This document shows, piece by piece, positions 8,134 through 16,922 of a stretch of DNA of 64,000 nucleotides (its first letter is position 1; every line of letters begins with the position of its first letter). This DNA comes from CAVSUB01 sp963730995 (lineage in GTDB: Bacteria; Acidobacteriota; Vicinamibacteria; Vicinamibacterales; 2-12-FULL-66-21), in assembly GCA_963730995.1 (NCBI GenBank), contig CAVSUB010000001.1:1178001-1242000 (forward strand), read 5' to 3'. The notes beneath the pieces were generated by a model. The model was not told the DNA's origin. It saw only the letters and a list, made by a program, of their open reading frames with translations, and did no database searches. The position numbers and the translations under genes were made by a program.

Positions 8134-11106
8134 CTATTTGCCGGGTCCGGCCTCGAATACCCGGAGATTGGAGATCGCCCAGTTCGGAGCGTTCTCGACC
8201 GTGTCGGTTTGCGTGATTCGGACGAACTTGGCACGTACCGGGGCGAAGGTGATCGCGGCGTGCGCGCCGCTGCCTTTGCCTTCCGCTACGGGCTGGCCCC
8301 ATTTCGTCCCGTCCAGCGAAACCTCGACGCGGTAGCCGCGTGGGAACGGCACTGAGGGCGGAACTGGCGCCGCGCCTCCGCCGCCGGCAGCCGCGCCGCG
8401 CCCGGCGCCGCCTCCGCGACCGGCAGGCGGGGCCGGTGAGTCGAATTCGATCTCGGTCAGCATGGCCGGCTGTGCGAGCTCGACCTGGAACCACATCCCG
8501 GGCGCTTGCGGCGCGCCGGTCGTCCAGGGTCTCGTCGTGAGCGCGACCGCCGCGCTCTCGGGGCTGTGACTCGCCGTCAGCTTCCAGGCGGCCTGCCCTT
8601 CGATTCGACGCGGAAGGGTGGGCTCCAGCTCCTTCAGCGTCCAGGGATTCTTCCGGCTGGCGGTGGCCGCGCGCACGCGCCCGACATCAGCGGGCGTGAC
8701 CATTCCACCCGCGTTGCCGAAGCTCGAACGGACGTACGACGCTATCGACGCGATCCACGCGTCGGTGTTCGAGCCCATGGGCTGCATGATCTCCGCAGCG
8801 GACGCCGTGCCTTCGCCGAGTGGTCCTGTCATGCCCTTGAGGAGGACCTTGATGACGTAGTCGCGATGCCCGTTCACGCGCGGCGAGCCGGCGAGCGGCG
8901 GCGCCATCATCGCACCGGGCGCCCCGCCGGCGAGCGGCGTGCCGCGGCCATCGTTGGCGTGACAGCTGAAGCAGAGGGACTGGTAAATTCCGCTGCCGTC
9001 CTCGATGACCTTCATTTCCTCCGGTGTCAGCGTCGCGCTGCCAGCGACCGCGGCGGGCGGCTTCAGGAGGAAGTCACCGATCTCCTTCACGCCTCGCGCC
9101 TTGCTGGCCGCCTGAGTGGCTTTCACGACGTCACCGAGATCGGGCGCCTTGAACAGGCCCAGCGTCAACATCGCCTGAATCGCGACGTCGGTGTCCGGAT
9201 CCTTGGCGAGCGCGTGATAGTCGGCGTCGAACGTCCGGTTCCCCGCTTTGTAGAGCGTCTCGCTCGCGCGAATCGCCTGGATCCGTATTCGGGGGTTGGC
9301 GTCCTTCATCTGCTCGCGGACGAGCGCGGCGTCGAGCGCCCCGAGACCTTCGAGCGTCCACATCGCGTGGAAGCGCCCGACCAGCGGCGTCAGACCTGGA
9401 TCTGACCCCGTGGGGTCAGACCCAGGTCTGACCCCACCACGAACCATCTGCTGCAGCGCGGGCACGACGGACTTGTCCTGCTTCAGCACGAGCAGACGTT
9501 GCGCCGTATCCCGCCACCAGCCCTTCGGATCCGTGAGGTGCGCGACGAGCTGCGCAGGCGTCTCGTCGTTCATGCGCGGCCAGGTGCGACCGAGTTCGAT
9601 CGCCGGAATCGCCGGCTGACCGCCGCCGACTTCGGCCGTCCCTGCCGGCACGCCGTCGTAGCGCAGCCGCCAGATCCGGCCGTGGTTGATCACCTTGTCG
9701 AGCCCGTACTGCTGGATCTTGTAGCGAAGGTACGTGCCGCGACCGGTCCAGGTCGCGTCCTGGATGATGCCGTGGTACATGTCGAGGATGTAGATCGCGC
9801 CGTCCGGACCCTGCTTGATGTTGACTGGGCGGAACAGCGGGTCGGTGCTCGTGATGAACTCCGATCCGGGGTACGCGTTCCGCACCTGTGTCAGACCTTC
9901 CGTCTTCACGATCTTCGATCGGCGGACGAACCGGCCGACCGGATCCGCGAACAGGAGATCGCCGTTCATATCCGCGGGGTAGCTGTCGTGCGCACGATCT
10001 CGGGGCCGGTCGTCGACGTGAAGTGGCTCAGGTTGTTGGCCGGCATCCGGACGCGCGGGAGGCCGCCCTGCATGTCGCCGATCCCTGGCGCGGGCCACGG
10101 AATCTCGTAGTTCTGCTCCCACTGGTCGTTCACCATGAACGCGCCGTACTGGATCGGGATCTGGAAGTTGGCGGGCCCGCGTTCGCCGCCCGCGTTCACC
10201 AGCCAGATCTTCCCGTCGTCGTCCATCGACATGCCCCACTCGGCGCCTGGCGGCCCTGACGGCTCGCGGAGGATGCCGCGCGGGGTCCAGCGGAAGCGGA
10301 AGGCGTTGTAGGTGCTGTAAATCCAGTTGTCGAGCGCCCAGACGAAGCCGCTCTGCGCCTGCTGCATGTTGCCGCTGCGACCATTTCCGACGCCCGTGTA
10401 GAAGACCTGCTTCTTGTCGGCGACGCCGTCACCGTCGGTGTCCGTCAACAGCAGCACGTCGTCGGAGTGCGTCTCGTTGGTGAGAATGCCTTTGTCGAGC
10501 GGCAGCACCATCCGCGGGGCGAGCAGGTTGTCGGCGAAGACCGTATGCCGATCGAACTTGCCGTCACGCCTGGTGCTCTCGTGCATGCTGATGCGGCTCG
10601 TGGGCTCGTGCTGGTGCCCCGCGTCCGCGTCGAGCATCCAGCTCCGGAACTCGGTGAGGTAGAGGCGTCCGTTGCCGTCGAACGCCATCGCCGCAGGGCT
10701 GATGATGTCCGGATCCGACAGCACGAGCTCGAGGTGGTAGCCGGCGGGCAGGATGAAACGTTTGGCTTCCTCCTCTGGGCGACAGCGCGGTGACGGGTGG
10801 TTTCGGACCGTAGTCGCCGCCGACGTTCGCGGCATCAGCCAGACCGGGACCGCCAGCGCGCCCGCCCTGAGCGGCACCGCGATTTCCGCCACCGCGCTCG
10901 CCGCCTTGCGCGCCCGCGGCGCCGCGTTCACCCTGCGCGCCTCCGGCGCCCCCGGCACCTTGTGGGGCGCCACCCGTTGCCGGCGGAGCGGGGGTTTGCG
11001 GAGCGCCCTGGGTTCTCCCCACTGTGCTCAAGCCAACGACGGCAAGCGCGAGAGCGCTGAGAAAGGCGATCAATCCGCGACGCGCATGAGTGCTGGGTAC
11101 TGCCAT
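8134..11106 (-). pseudogene. PVC-type heme-binding propeller/cytochrome protein with C-terminal discoidin-like domain; split by two frameshifts
   Basis: One gene in three reading-frame segments. Segment 1 (11106 to ~10778) has the signal peptide and a Gly/Ala/Gln-rich linker ending PKPPVTALSP. Segment 2 (~10778 to ~9990) begins PEEEAKRFILPAGYHLEL and is a six-bladed membrane-bound-dehydrogenase-type propeller. Segment 3 (~9990 to 8134) resumes with MNGDLLFADPVGRFVRRSKI, then HEAT-like repeats, cytochrome c (CFSCH, about 8965) and an F5/8 type C-like domain. Segments 1 and 3 share one frame, so an extra base (GGG run, 10777-10779) is later compensated by a missing one (~9988-9996). All domains look conserved, so sequence error or a very recent mutation is plausible. 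An AGGAGAG site lies ~12 nt before the ATG. The role is likely periplasmic electron transfer linked to sugar oxidation. Confidence 0.8.
9389..9435. repeat. GGGGTCAGAC-type palindrome, tandem pair inside a coding sequence
   Basis: Two near-identical palindromic units lie back to back: 9389-9409 and 9412-9435 (GGGGTCAG-ACC…-CTGACCCC type). They are translated in frame as a GSDPTGSDPGLTP insertion in the HEAT-like part of the cytochrome protein. Single copies occur at 18037-18060 and 52533-52555, both intergenic. Confidence 0.9.
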
Positions 11107-11256
11107 TTGGCGTGATCTCTCCTGATGTGTCGAACGGACGCAAAAACCGCGGGTAGCTTATTCGGCAAGAGGAAGCGCGTGCAAGAGATGCGTGTCAAGA
11201 CCTCACAAGAGGTGCGTCAATCCGTCCGCACGCAAGGCTTTCGTGGTGGGCGACCG

Positions 11257-13416
11257 CTACACAGCAGTCTCGATCGTCACGCGGGCGTTGAAGTCTGGCT
11301 CCATCGAATCTGGATCGATCGCATCGGACGAGAGCAACGCGTTGCCCTCGGGCCAATGCACCTCCAGGTTGCCGGGCTTGATGGGCGCCGATCGCAGCTT
11401 GCCGCGGAACGTTCCGCTCTCGGATCGAAGGCGAACGGCCGCGCCCTCTGCCAGGTGCAAACGCTCGAGGTCGTCGCGGCTGATCAGGATGTCGTCGCGG
11501 CTGGCCCCCGTGAGCGGATCGATCTCGCGCTGGACCATCGAGTTGAACTGCTTGCCGCGGCGCGTCGAGACGGCAAAGCGATCGGCGTCCGCCACGGGTG
11601 GCCTTGGGGCAACGGCGGCGAAGTGAGCCTTGCCATCGGGTGTGGCGAAGCGTCCGTCGGTGTACAGCATGCGCCCGCCCCACTGCATCTGATCGCCCTT
11701 GGCCTTCAGTTTCTCGATGCCCTGATACAAAGGGATCGCGCGGGAGATCTCGTCACGAATCGCGGCCGCATCGGCCAGTCCGACCAGGTGCTTCCTTTCG
11801 GGTGCGGCGCGAGACATCACCTCCCGAAACACCCACCATTCGGGCTTGGCTGATCCGATCCTGCGGCCAGGGATCTCGGGCGAGAAGATGATCCGCCGCT
11901 CGGTCGATGTCTCGGTGCCGCCTCCCGGACTCTCGTAGCGCGTGACGGCCGGCAGCAGCAGAACGTCGCCCTCACCTTCGACGAGCATCGCGGATGAGAG
12001 AACGACATCCTGATGGACTCGAAGCCGAGGTCGTGACAGAGCCATGCGGGATCGCGTCTCGTCAGGAATCGTCTCAAGAAAGTTGCCGCCGACGTTCCAG
12101 AACACGTCGACGTCCCCGGCTGCCGAGCGATCGATCATCTCGGCGGTCGTCCATCCCTTCATCGTCGGAACGGCGAATCCCCAGAGGTTCGCCCAGCGTG
12201 CCGCGGTAGCCGGATCCATTGCCGGCACGCACCCGACTTCAGCGCCGCCCTGCACGCCGGAATGACCGCGGATCGGAACGAGGCCGCTGTTCGGCCGGCC
12301 GGGAAGTCCGCGCGCGAGACCTACGTTTACGAGCGCTTTGATTGTGTCCACACCGTGTGCGTGCTGCGTGAGGCCCATCGACCAGACGAAGACCGTGTTC
12401 GGACGGTCGATGAGCAGCCGGGCACATGCCTCGATCCGTTCTCGTGGAGCGCCGCTCTTCTGCTCGATCTCCGACCACTCGACCGACTCGGCCTTCGTGC
12501 GCGCCGCGTCGAATCCGATCGTGTTTTCGCGTACGAAGCGTTCGTCGATCCCGCCGAATGCGAGGAGCGCACGGAACACGCCCACGAGAAACGCCAGGTC
12601 GCCGCCGGTGTCCACGGTGAACCAGTGGTCAGCCATCGCAGTCCCGCCCAGCGCGCTCTCGGGGACCGACGGAACCCAGTAACGTTCGAGCCCCGGCTCG
12701 CGGTAGGGATTGACGACCGCGATCTGCGCGCCGTTCTTCTTGGCGTAGTACAGGTATTTCATCGTGACCGGCTGATTGTTCGCGACGTTCGACCCTAGCA
12801 GGACAATCAGGTCTGCGTGGAGCCAGTCGACGTAACTGCAGGTCGAGGCGCCATACCCGAGCGTCGCCTTCATGGCTGCCGTCGATGCGGCGTGGCAGAG
12901 GCGCGCGGAATTGTCGACGTGATTCGTGCCGAAGAACCTCGCCGCTTTCTGAGCGGCGTAGTAAACCTCGTTGGTGATCCCGCGCGACGTCAGATACAAC
13001 GCCAGCCGATTCGGGTCGACGCTGCGAAGCTCGCCGGCCAGACGGTCCAGCGCTTCGTCCCAGGTGATGACTCGAAAACCTGGCTCGCCTGGGCGACGGA
13101 TCATCGGCTCGGGAATGCGTCCCAGCGCACGCAAGCGTTCCGACGACCAGGTCGTCAACTGGCCGACGTGCGACAGAGCCGAGACGTCGAGTGCGGGACC
13201 GGTGTTCAGCCGCATCAGCTCGAGGCGAACCATGCACAGATGGGGACCCGGGACCGTCCAATCCGTCATGCCTGAAGTGCCGAGCGCGCATCCGTCGCAG
13301 ACGCCGTCGCGGAGAATCCTCCATGCGAACGGCAATTGATCGCGGTTCTCCCACGCGACCTTGACCATTTCCCGATAGTGATGCGGCTTTTGCCGCCCCA
13401 GCCCGAACACACTCAT
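11257..13416 (-). CDS. FdhF/YdeP-type molybdopterin oxidoreductase (formate-dehydrogenase-like)
   Basis: 719 residues, close to the family's ~700-770. C40, C43 and C61 (GVCDGCALG, HLCMVRL) near the N-terminus are candidate ligands of a [4Fe-4S] cluster. The motif NSARLCHAAST contains the Cys-His pair that in formate dehydrogenases is the (seleno)cysteine molybdenum ligand and its partner His. LGSNVANNQPVTMKYL, FVWSMGLTQHAHG and RGHSGVQGGAEVG match bis-MGD-binding segments, and the C-terminal ~120 residues form the molydopterin dinucleotide-binding domain. There is no signal peptide, so it is cytoplasmic. Substrate may be formate or another small acid; YdeP relatives are poorly characterised. 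An OFA-type transporter lies upstream on the same strand, beyond a structured repeat. No partner electron-transfer subunit is adjacent. Confidence 0.87.
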   Translation of the reverse strand: MSVFGLGRQKPHHYREMVKVAWENRDQLPFAWRILRDGVCDGCALGTSGMTDWTVPGPHLCMVRLELMRLNTGPALDVSALSHVGQLTTWSSERLRALGRIPEPMIRRPGEPGFRVITWDEALDRLAGELRSVDPNRLALYLTSRGITNEVYYAAQKAARFFGTNHVDNSARLCHAASTAAMKATLGYGASTCSYVDWLHADLIVLLGSNVANNQPVTMKYLYYAKKNGAQIAVVNPYREPGLERYWVPSVPESALGGTAMADHWFTVDTGGDLAFLVGVFRALLAFGGIDERFVRENTIGFDAARTKAESVEWSEIEQKSGAPRERIEACARLLIDRPNTVFVWSMGLTQHAHGVDTIKALVNVGLARGLPGRPNSGLVPIRGHSGVQGGAEVGCVPAMDPATAARWANLWGFAVPTMKGWTTAEMIDRSAAGDVDVFWNVGGNFLETIPDETRSRMALSRPRLRVHQDVVLSSAMLVEGEGDVLLLPAVTRYESPGGGTETSTERRIIFSPEIPGRRIGSAKPEWWVFREVMSRAAPERKHLVGLADAAAIRDEISRAIPLYQGIEKLKAKGDQMQWGGRMLYTDGRFATPDGKAHFAAVAPRPPVADADRFAVSTRRGKQFNSMVQREIDPLTGASRDDILISRDDLERLHLAEGAAVRLRSESGTFRGKLRSAPIKPGNLEVHWPEGNALLSSDAIDPDSMEPDFNARVTIETAV

Positions 13417-13443
13417 TGTTGGTCTACCCTCGATGAATACCGG

Positions 13444-13756
13444 CGGAGGTTACGGAGGCAACGGAGAAGATTCACAAACGGAGAAACGGAGCCCAACGAA
13501 GGACAAACGGAGAAGACCTGTGGGCTCGCGCCGCGCATAGCGCGGCGGCGTGGGTGCGTCAGGACGACAGACGCGAACACCGGAGGCGCGAGTGGTGCTC
13601 GCGTCTGCCGTCCTGACGCGCCCACACGGTGCCGACCTGCGGTCGGCACCCGAGCCCTCGGTTGTTCGTGTTCGTCACGCGTGTCTTCTCCGTTTCGTCT
13701 CCGTTCGCTCCGTTTCTCCGTTTGTGAATCTTCTCCGTTCTCTCCGTCCCCTCCGC
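13444..13756. repeat. ~310-bp cloverleaf-like structured element, copy 1
   Basis: It fills the gap 13417-13762 between two minus-strand genes. A perfect 30-bp inverted repeat (13463-13492 with 13707-13736) closes the element. A second stem (13504-13516 with 13683-13695) and a GGGCTCG/CGAGCCC pair (13522-13528 with 13651-13657) lie inside. These enclose three hairpins: 13530-13546 (7-bp stem), 13552-13623 (24-bp stem, one wobble and one mismatch) and 13628-13650 (10-bp perfect stem, TGC loop). No ORF with protein-like composition is seen. Copy 2 is at 38120-38434. Confidence 0.9.
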
Positions 13757-13762
13757 CCAGCG

Positions 13763-14950
13763 TCACGGCGTCTTTCGCAGAATCGCCGGGATCACTGTAC
13801 TGATCAGCATGAGGCCCGCCAACACGCGCAGCGCGCCGTCGTAGCCGCCCGAGCTCTGTCGAAGCGCGGCTATCAGTGTCGGTCCCAGCACGCCGGCCAC
13901 GCTCCACGCCGTCAACATCAGGCCGTAAATCGATCCGACGTTCTCTGCGCCGAAGTAGTCCGCCGTAAACGCTGGCATCGTCCCGAACCCGCCGCCGTAG
14001 CAGAGCAGAATCACGCACGCGAGGAGCGTAAACGCAGCGAATCCGTGAACGGACGGCAACGCGAAGAAGACGAGAGCCTGGATCGGAAACATCAGCAGGA
14101 AGACCACGCGCCGGCCCACGAAATCGGACAGCCACGCCCAGAGGAAGCGCCCGGCGCCGTTGGCGATGGAGATGATCCCGACCAGGCTTGCCGCGCGCTC
14201 GGCAGAGACGCCAGCGACCTCCTGGGCCATCGGCGCGGCCTGCGAGATGATGGCGATGCCGGCGGTAGTGTTCAGGAACAGCAGCGCCCAGAGTCCGTAC
14301 CACTGCCAGCTCGCGACGGCCTCGGACAGCGTCGCCGATTTCGCGACCCGCTGCTGGCTGACCGGAGGCTCCCAGCCCGCGGGACGATATCCCGCCGGCG
14401 GATTCCGCATGCAGAGTCCGGCCCCGATGACGGCCAGCAGATAAACGATACCGAAGATGGAGAAGGTCCGCAGCGGACCGACTTGCCCGATGAGTCGCGT
14501 CGCGATTGGCGCGGCCACGAGCGCGCCCGCTCCGAATCCGGCAACGGCGATGCCCGTGATCATGCCGCGACGATCCGGAAACCATTTCACGAGGGTGGCG
14601 ACCGGAACGATGTAGCCGAGCCCGAGACCGATCCCGCCCAGCAGCCCGTAGGAAAGATAGAGCCACCAGAGCCGGCCGTCCGTGAAGCTCGCGAGGAACA
14701 CGCCGAGCCCGTACAGAATCCCCGCCGCGACCGCCACGACCCGTGGGCCGGCGCGCCGCATCCAGAGGCCCCCGGCGAACGCCGCGAACCCCAGTACGAA
14801 GATCGCGATCGTGAACGTCAGCGTGACTTGAGGAATCGTCCAACCGAAGGCCTTCGTTAGCGGAATTCGAAACACGCTCCACGCATAGACCGCTCCAAGG
14901 GCGACTTGCATGACGACGCCGGCAGTCGCGATCACCCATCGGTTCGGCAT
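13763..14950 (-). CDS. OFA-type MFS transporter (oxalate/formate antiporter family)
   Basis: 395 residues with about 12 hydrophobic helices, the normal length for the family. The start MPNRWVIATAGVVMQVALGA followed by VYAWSVFRIPL is the signature N-terminus of the OFA family, whose characterised member exchanges oxalate and formate; many relatives carry other monocarboxylates. SLVGIISIANGAGRFLWAWLSD matches the helix 8 loop region of the family. It sits upstream of, and on the same strand as, the formate-dehydrogenase-like molybdoenzyme, which suggests a shared small-acid substrate. It is divergent from the lactate permease gene, with a 170-bp gap holding a GAATTCAC hairpin. Substrate is inferred only. 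Confidence 0.88.
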   Translation of the reverse strand: MPNRWVIATAGVVMQVALGAVYAWSVFRIPLTKAFGWTIPQVTLTFTIAIFVLGFAAFAGGLWMRRAGPRVVAVAAGILYGLGVFLASFTDGRLWWLYLSYGLLGGIGLGLGYIVPVATLVKWFPDRRGMITGIAVAGFGAGALVAAPIATRLIGQVGPLRTFSIFGIVYLLAVIGAGLCMRNPPAGYRPAGWEPPVSQQRVAKSATLSEAVASWQWYGLWALLFLNTTAGIAIISQAAPMAQEVAGVSAERAASLVGIISIANGAGRFLWAWLSDFVGRRVVFLLMFPIQALVFFALPSVHGFAAFTLLACVILLCYGGGFGTMPAFTADYFGAENVGSIYGLMLTAWSVAGVLGPTLIAALRQSSGGYDGALRVLAGLMLISTVIPAILRKTP

Positions 14951-14968
14951 ATCTCTCGTCGCTCCCTA

Positions 14969-15002
14969 ATCCCGGAATTCACCTGAGTCGGCTGTGAATT
15001 CC
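14969..15002. repeat. GAATTCAC hairpin repeat, copy 1
   Basis: GGAATTCAC (14974-14982) and GTGAATTCC (14994-15002) form a 9-bp perfect stem with an 11-nt loop, preceded by AATCCC. The same motif occurs at 62149-62181. It lies in the divergent promoter region between the OFA transporter and lactate permease genes. Confidence 0.85.
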
Positions 15003-15096
15003 ATCAAGCTGCCAGCGCCGCAGCGGCACATGCTACTGCATTCATGTCGCACGCCTGTCAGCGCAGCAATCCAATGGCGCACGCGCGAACGGGAAC

Positions 15097-15102
15097 TATA
15101 CT
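15097..15102 (+). promoter_or_regulatory. Possible -10 box for the lactate permease gene
   Basis: TATACT lies 19 nt before the ATG at 15121. No clear -35 box and no Shine-Dalgarno sequence is visible between it and the start, so the transcript may have a very short leader. Weak evidence only. Confidence 0.25.
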
Positions 15103-15120
15103 GTCGCCGGTCTCGTTCCT

Positions 15121-16807
15121 ATGTGGCAGCAGAATTACGAGCCTCTCGCCGGCAGTCTGGGTGCGTCCGCGGCAGTCGCGGCCCTTCCGATCCTCGTGCT
15201 GTTCTACATGCTGGGCGTGAAGCGCAAGCCCACATGGATCGCCGCGACGAGCGCGCTCGGTGCCGCCGTCATCATTGCGCTCGTGGTCTACAGGATGCCC
15301 GTGCAGATGGCGCTCGCATCCATGCTCTACGGGGCCGCATTCGGTATCTTCCCCATCGCCTGGATCTGTTTCAGCTCGATCCTGCTCTACCGCGTCGCCG
15401 TCGACACCGGGAAGTTCGAAATCATCAAGGACTCCGTCGGCAGCCTCACGAACGACCGTCGGCTCCAGGCGATGTTCATCGCCTTCTCGTTCGGCGCGTT
15501 CATCGAAGGCGCGGCCGGTTTCGGCGCGCCAGTCGCGGTGGCCGGAGCGATGCTGGCGGGCCTCGGTTTTTCCCCTTTCTATGCAGCCGGCATCTGTCTG
15601 CTGGCAAACACGACGCCTGTTGCGTTTGGATCCATCGGCATACCAGTGACGACCCTGGCCAACGTGACCGGCCTTCCGGTCCTGGCGTTGAGCGCGATGG
15701 TTGGCCGGCTCTGCTCCATGGTTTCGGTACCTGATCCCCGGCTACCTGGTCGTCGTGATGGCAGGGCCGACGCGCGCGCTCGAAGTCCTCCCAGCGATTC
15801 TGGCGTGCGGCCTGTCGTTCGCGGGGATGCAGCTCTATATCTCGAACTTCTGGGGTCCCGAGCTCACCGACATCATGAGCTCGTTGACCTGCATCGGCGT
15901 GATGGTCTTGATGCTGAAGTTGTGGAAACCCAGGACCGTGCTGCGGCTCGAGGGAGACCTTCCGGTCGCCGCAGCGCCGAAGCGACATCGCCCCGCCGAA
16001 CTCCTCACCGCGTGGCTGCCGTACATGCTCCTCGTGGCATTCGTGTTGATCTGGGGCAGACCCGATGTGAAGATGGCCATCAACAAGTGGACCGATGGAA
16101 TGCTGCCGGCGTTCCTGCCTCACAGTTCGACGGTGCTCAACGGCCTCACGATTCCCGGACTGCACAATGCCATCATGCGGATCCCCCCGGTGACCGCGCG
16201 CCCGGCGCCCTATGCGGCGGTGTTCGAGTTGAACTGGCTCAGCGCCGCAGGCACCGCCTGCTTCCTCGCCGCGATTGCGGCCGCGATTCTGTTGCGGATG
16301 GGCCCACGCCGCTTCGCCGGCACGTACGCAGCGACCTTCAAACAGCTGGCGCTGCCGATGGTGACGATAGCGTGCACGCTTGGCCTCGCCTACGTAATGA
16401 ACTATTCGGGAATGACGTCCACGCTCGGGCTGGCACTCGCCGCCACCGGCCGCGGGTTCCCGTTCTTCAGCGCGGTTCTTGGATGGCTCGGCGTGTTCCT
16501 CACGGGCAGCGACACGTCCGCCAACGCACTGTTCGGCAACCTGCAGGTCGTCACGGCGAACGCCCTCGGACTGAACCCCGTGCTGACGGCCTCGGTCAAT
16601 TCTGCGGCCGGCGTCGTGGGAAAGATGATCTCTCCGTACAGCATCGCAGTCGCGGTTGCGGCAACGGGGATGACGCCCGCTCACGAGGCGACGCTCTTCA
16701 GATTCACGATCAAGCACAGCATCTTCCTGATGATGGTGATGGGCATCATCTCGATGATTGTTGCGTATGTGTTCCCGGGCTACGTACCGCTCGTGCCTGC
16801 GGGTTGA
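15121..16807 (+). pseudogene. L-lactate permease (LctP family), single frameshift
   Basis: The first ~195 residues are read from 15121 (MWQQNYEPLAGSLGASAAVA… and GAFIEGAAGFGAPVAVAGAM, a hallmark of the LctP family). The rest is read in the next frame from about 15705 (PWFRYLIPGYLVVVMAG… to …FPGYVPLVPAG). An extra base near 15705-15716 would explain it; removing one restores a continuous ~560-residue protein with about 12-13 helices, the usual length. The C-terminal half keeps family motifs such as FLTGSDTSANALFGNLQ and NSAAGVVGKMISPYSIAVA. It would import lactate or glycolate with protons. All conserved regions are intact, so a consensus error is likely; otherwise the gene is dead. Confidence 0.87.
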
Positions 16808-16823
16808 TTCGCGGCGCTGGAAA

Positions 16824-16901
16824 ACAGGAGACCAGGAGTTCAAGAGATCAAAAAGGGCCTTGGGTTTCATTTTCAAGTCTGCTGACCTCCTGATCTCCTG
16901 T
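16824..16901. repeat. AGGAG/CTCCT imperfect palindrome, copy 1
   Basis: Left arm 16824-16842 (ACAGGAGACCAGGAGTTCA) and right arm 16883-16901 are inverted with two mismatches. Arms are built from degenerate AGGAGnnC steps. Related elements lie at 29457-29563, 32024-32088, 41792-41867 and 45143-45192. It is the only content of the gap after the lactate permease. Confidence 0.85.
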
Positions 16902-16922
16902 GATTTGCGATGGTGAGTTCAA

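Noticed and set aside
8007..8234. Small ORF of 75 residues between the VWFA and cytochrome genes
   Set aside because: No ribosome binding site, serine/arginine-rich composition and overlap with the end of the cytochrome gene.
9966..10973. Programmed frameshifting in the PVC-type cytochrome gene
   Set aside because: Two shifts of opposite sign would be needed, without slippery heptamers or a downstream pseudoknot; indels explain it more simply.
11257..13416. Respiratory nitrate or arsenate reductase
   Set aside because: There is no Tat signal, no iron-sulfur partner subunit, and the Cys-His active-site context fits the formate-dehydrogenase/YdeP branch.
13444..13756. Insertion sequence
   Set aside because: No transposase ORF, and open frames across it are read-through shadows; it is better described as a structured non-coding repeat.
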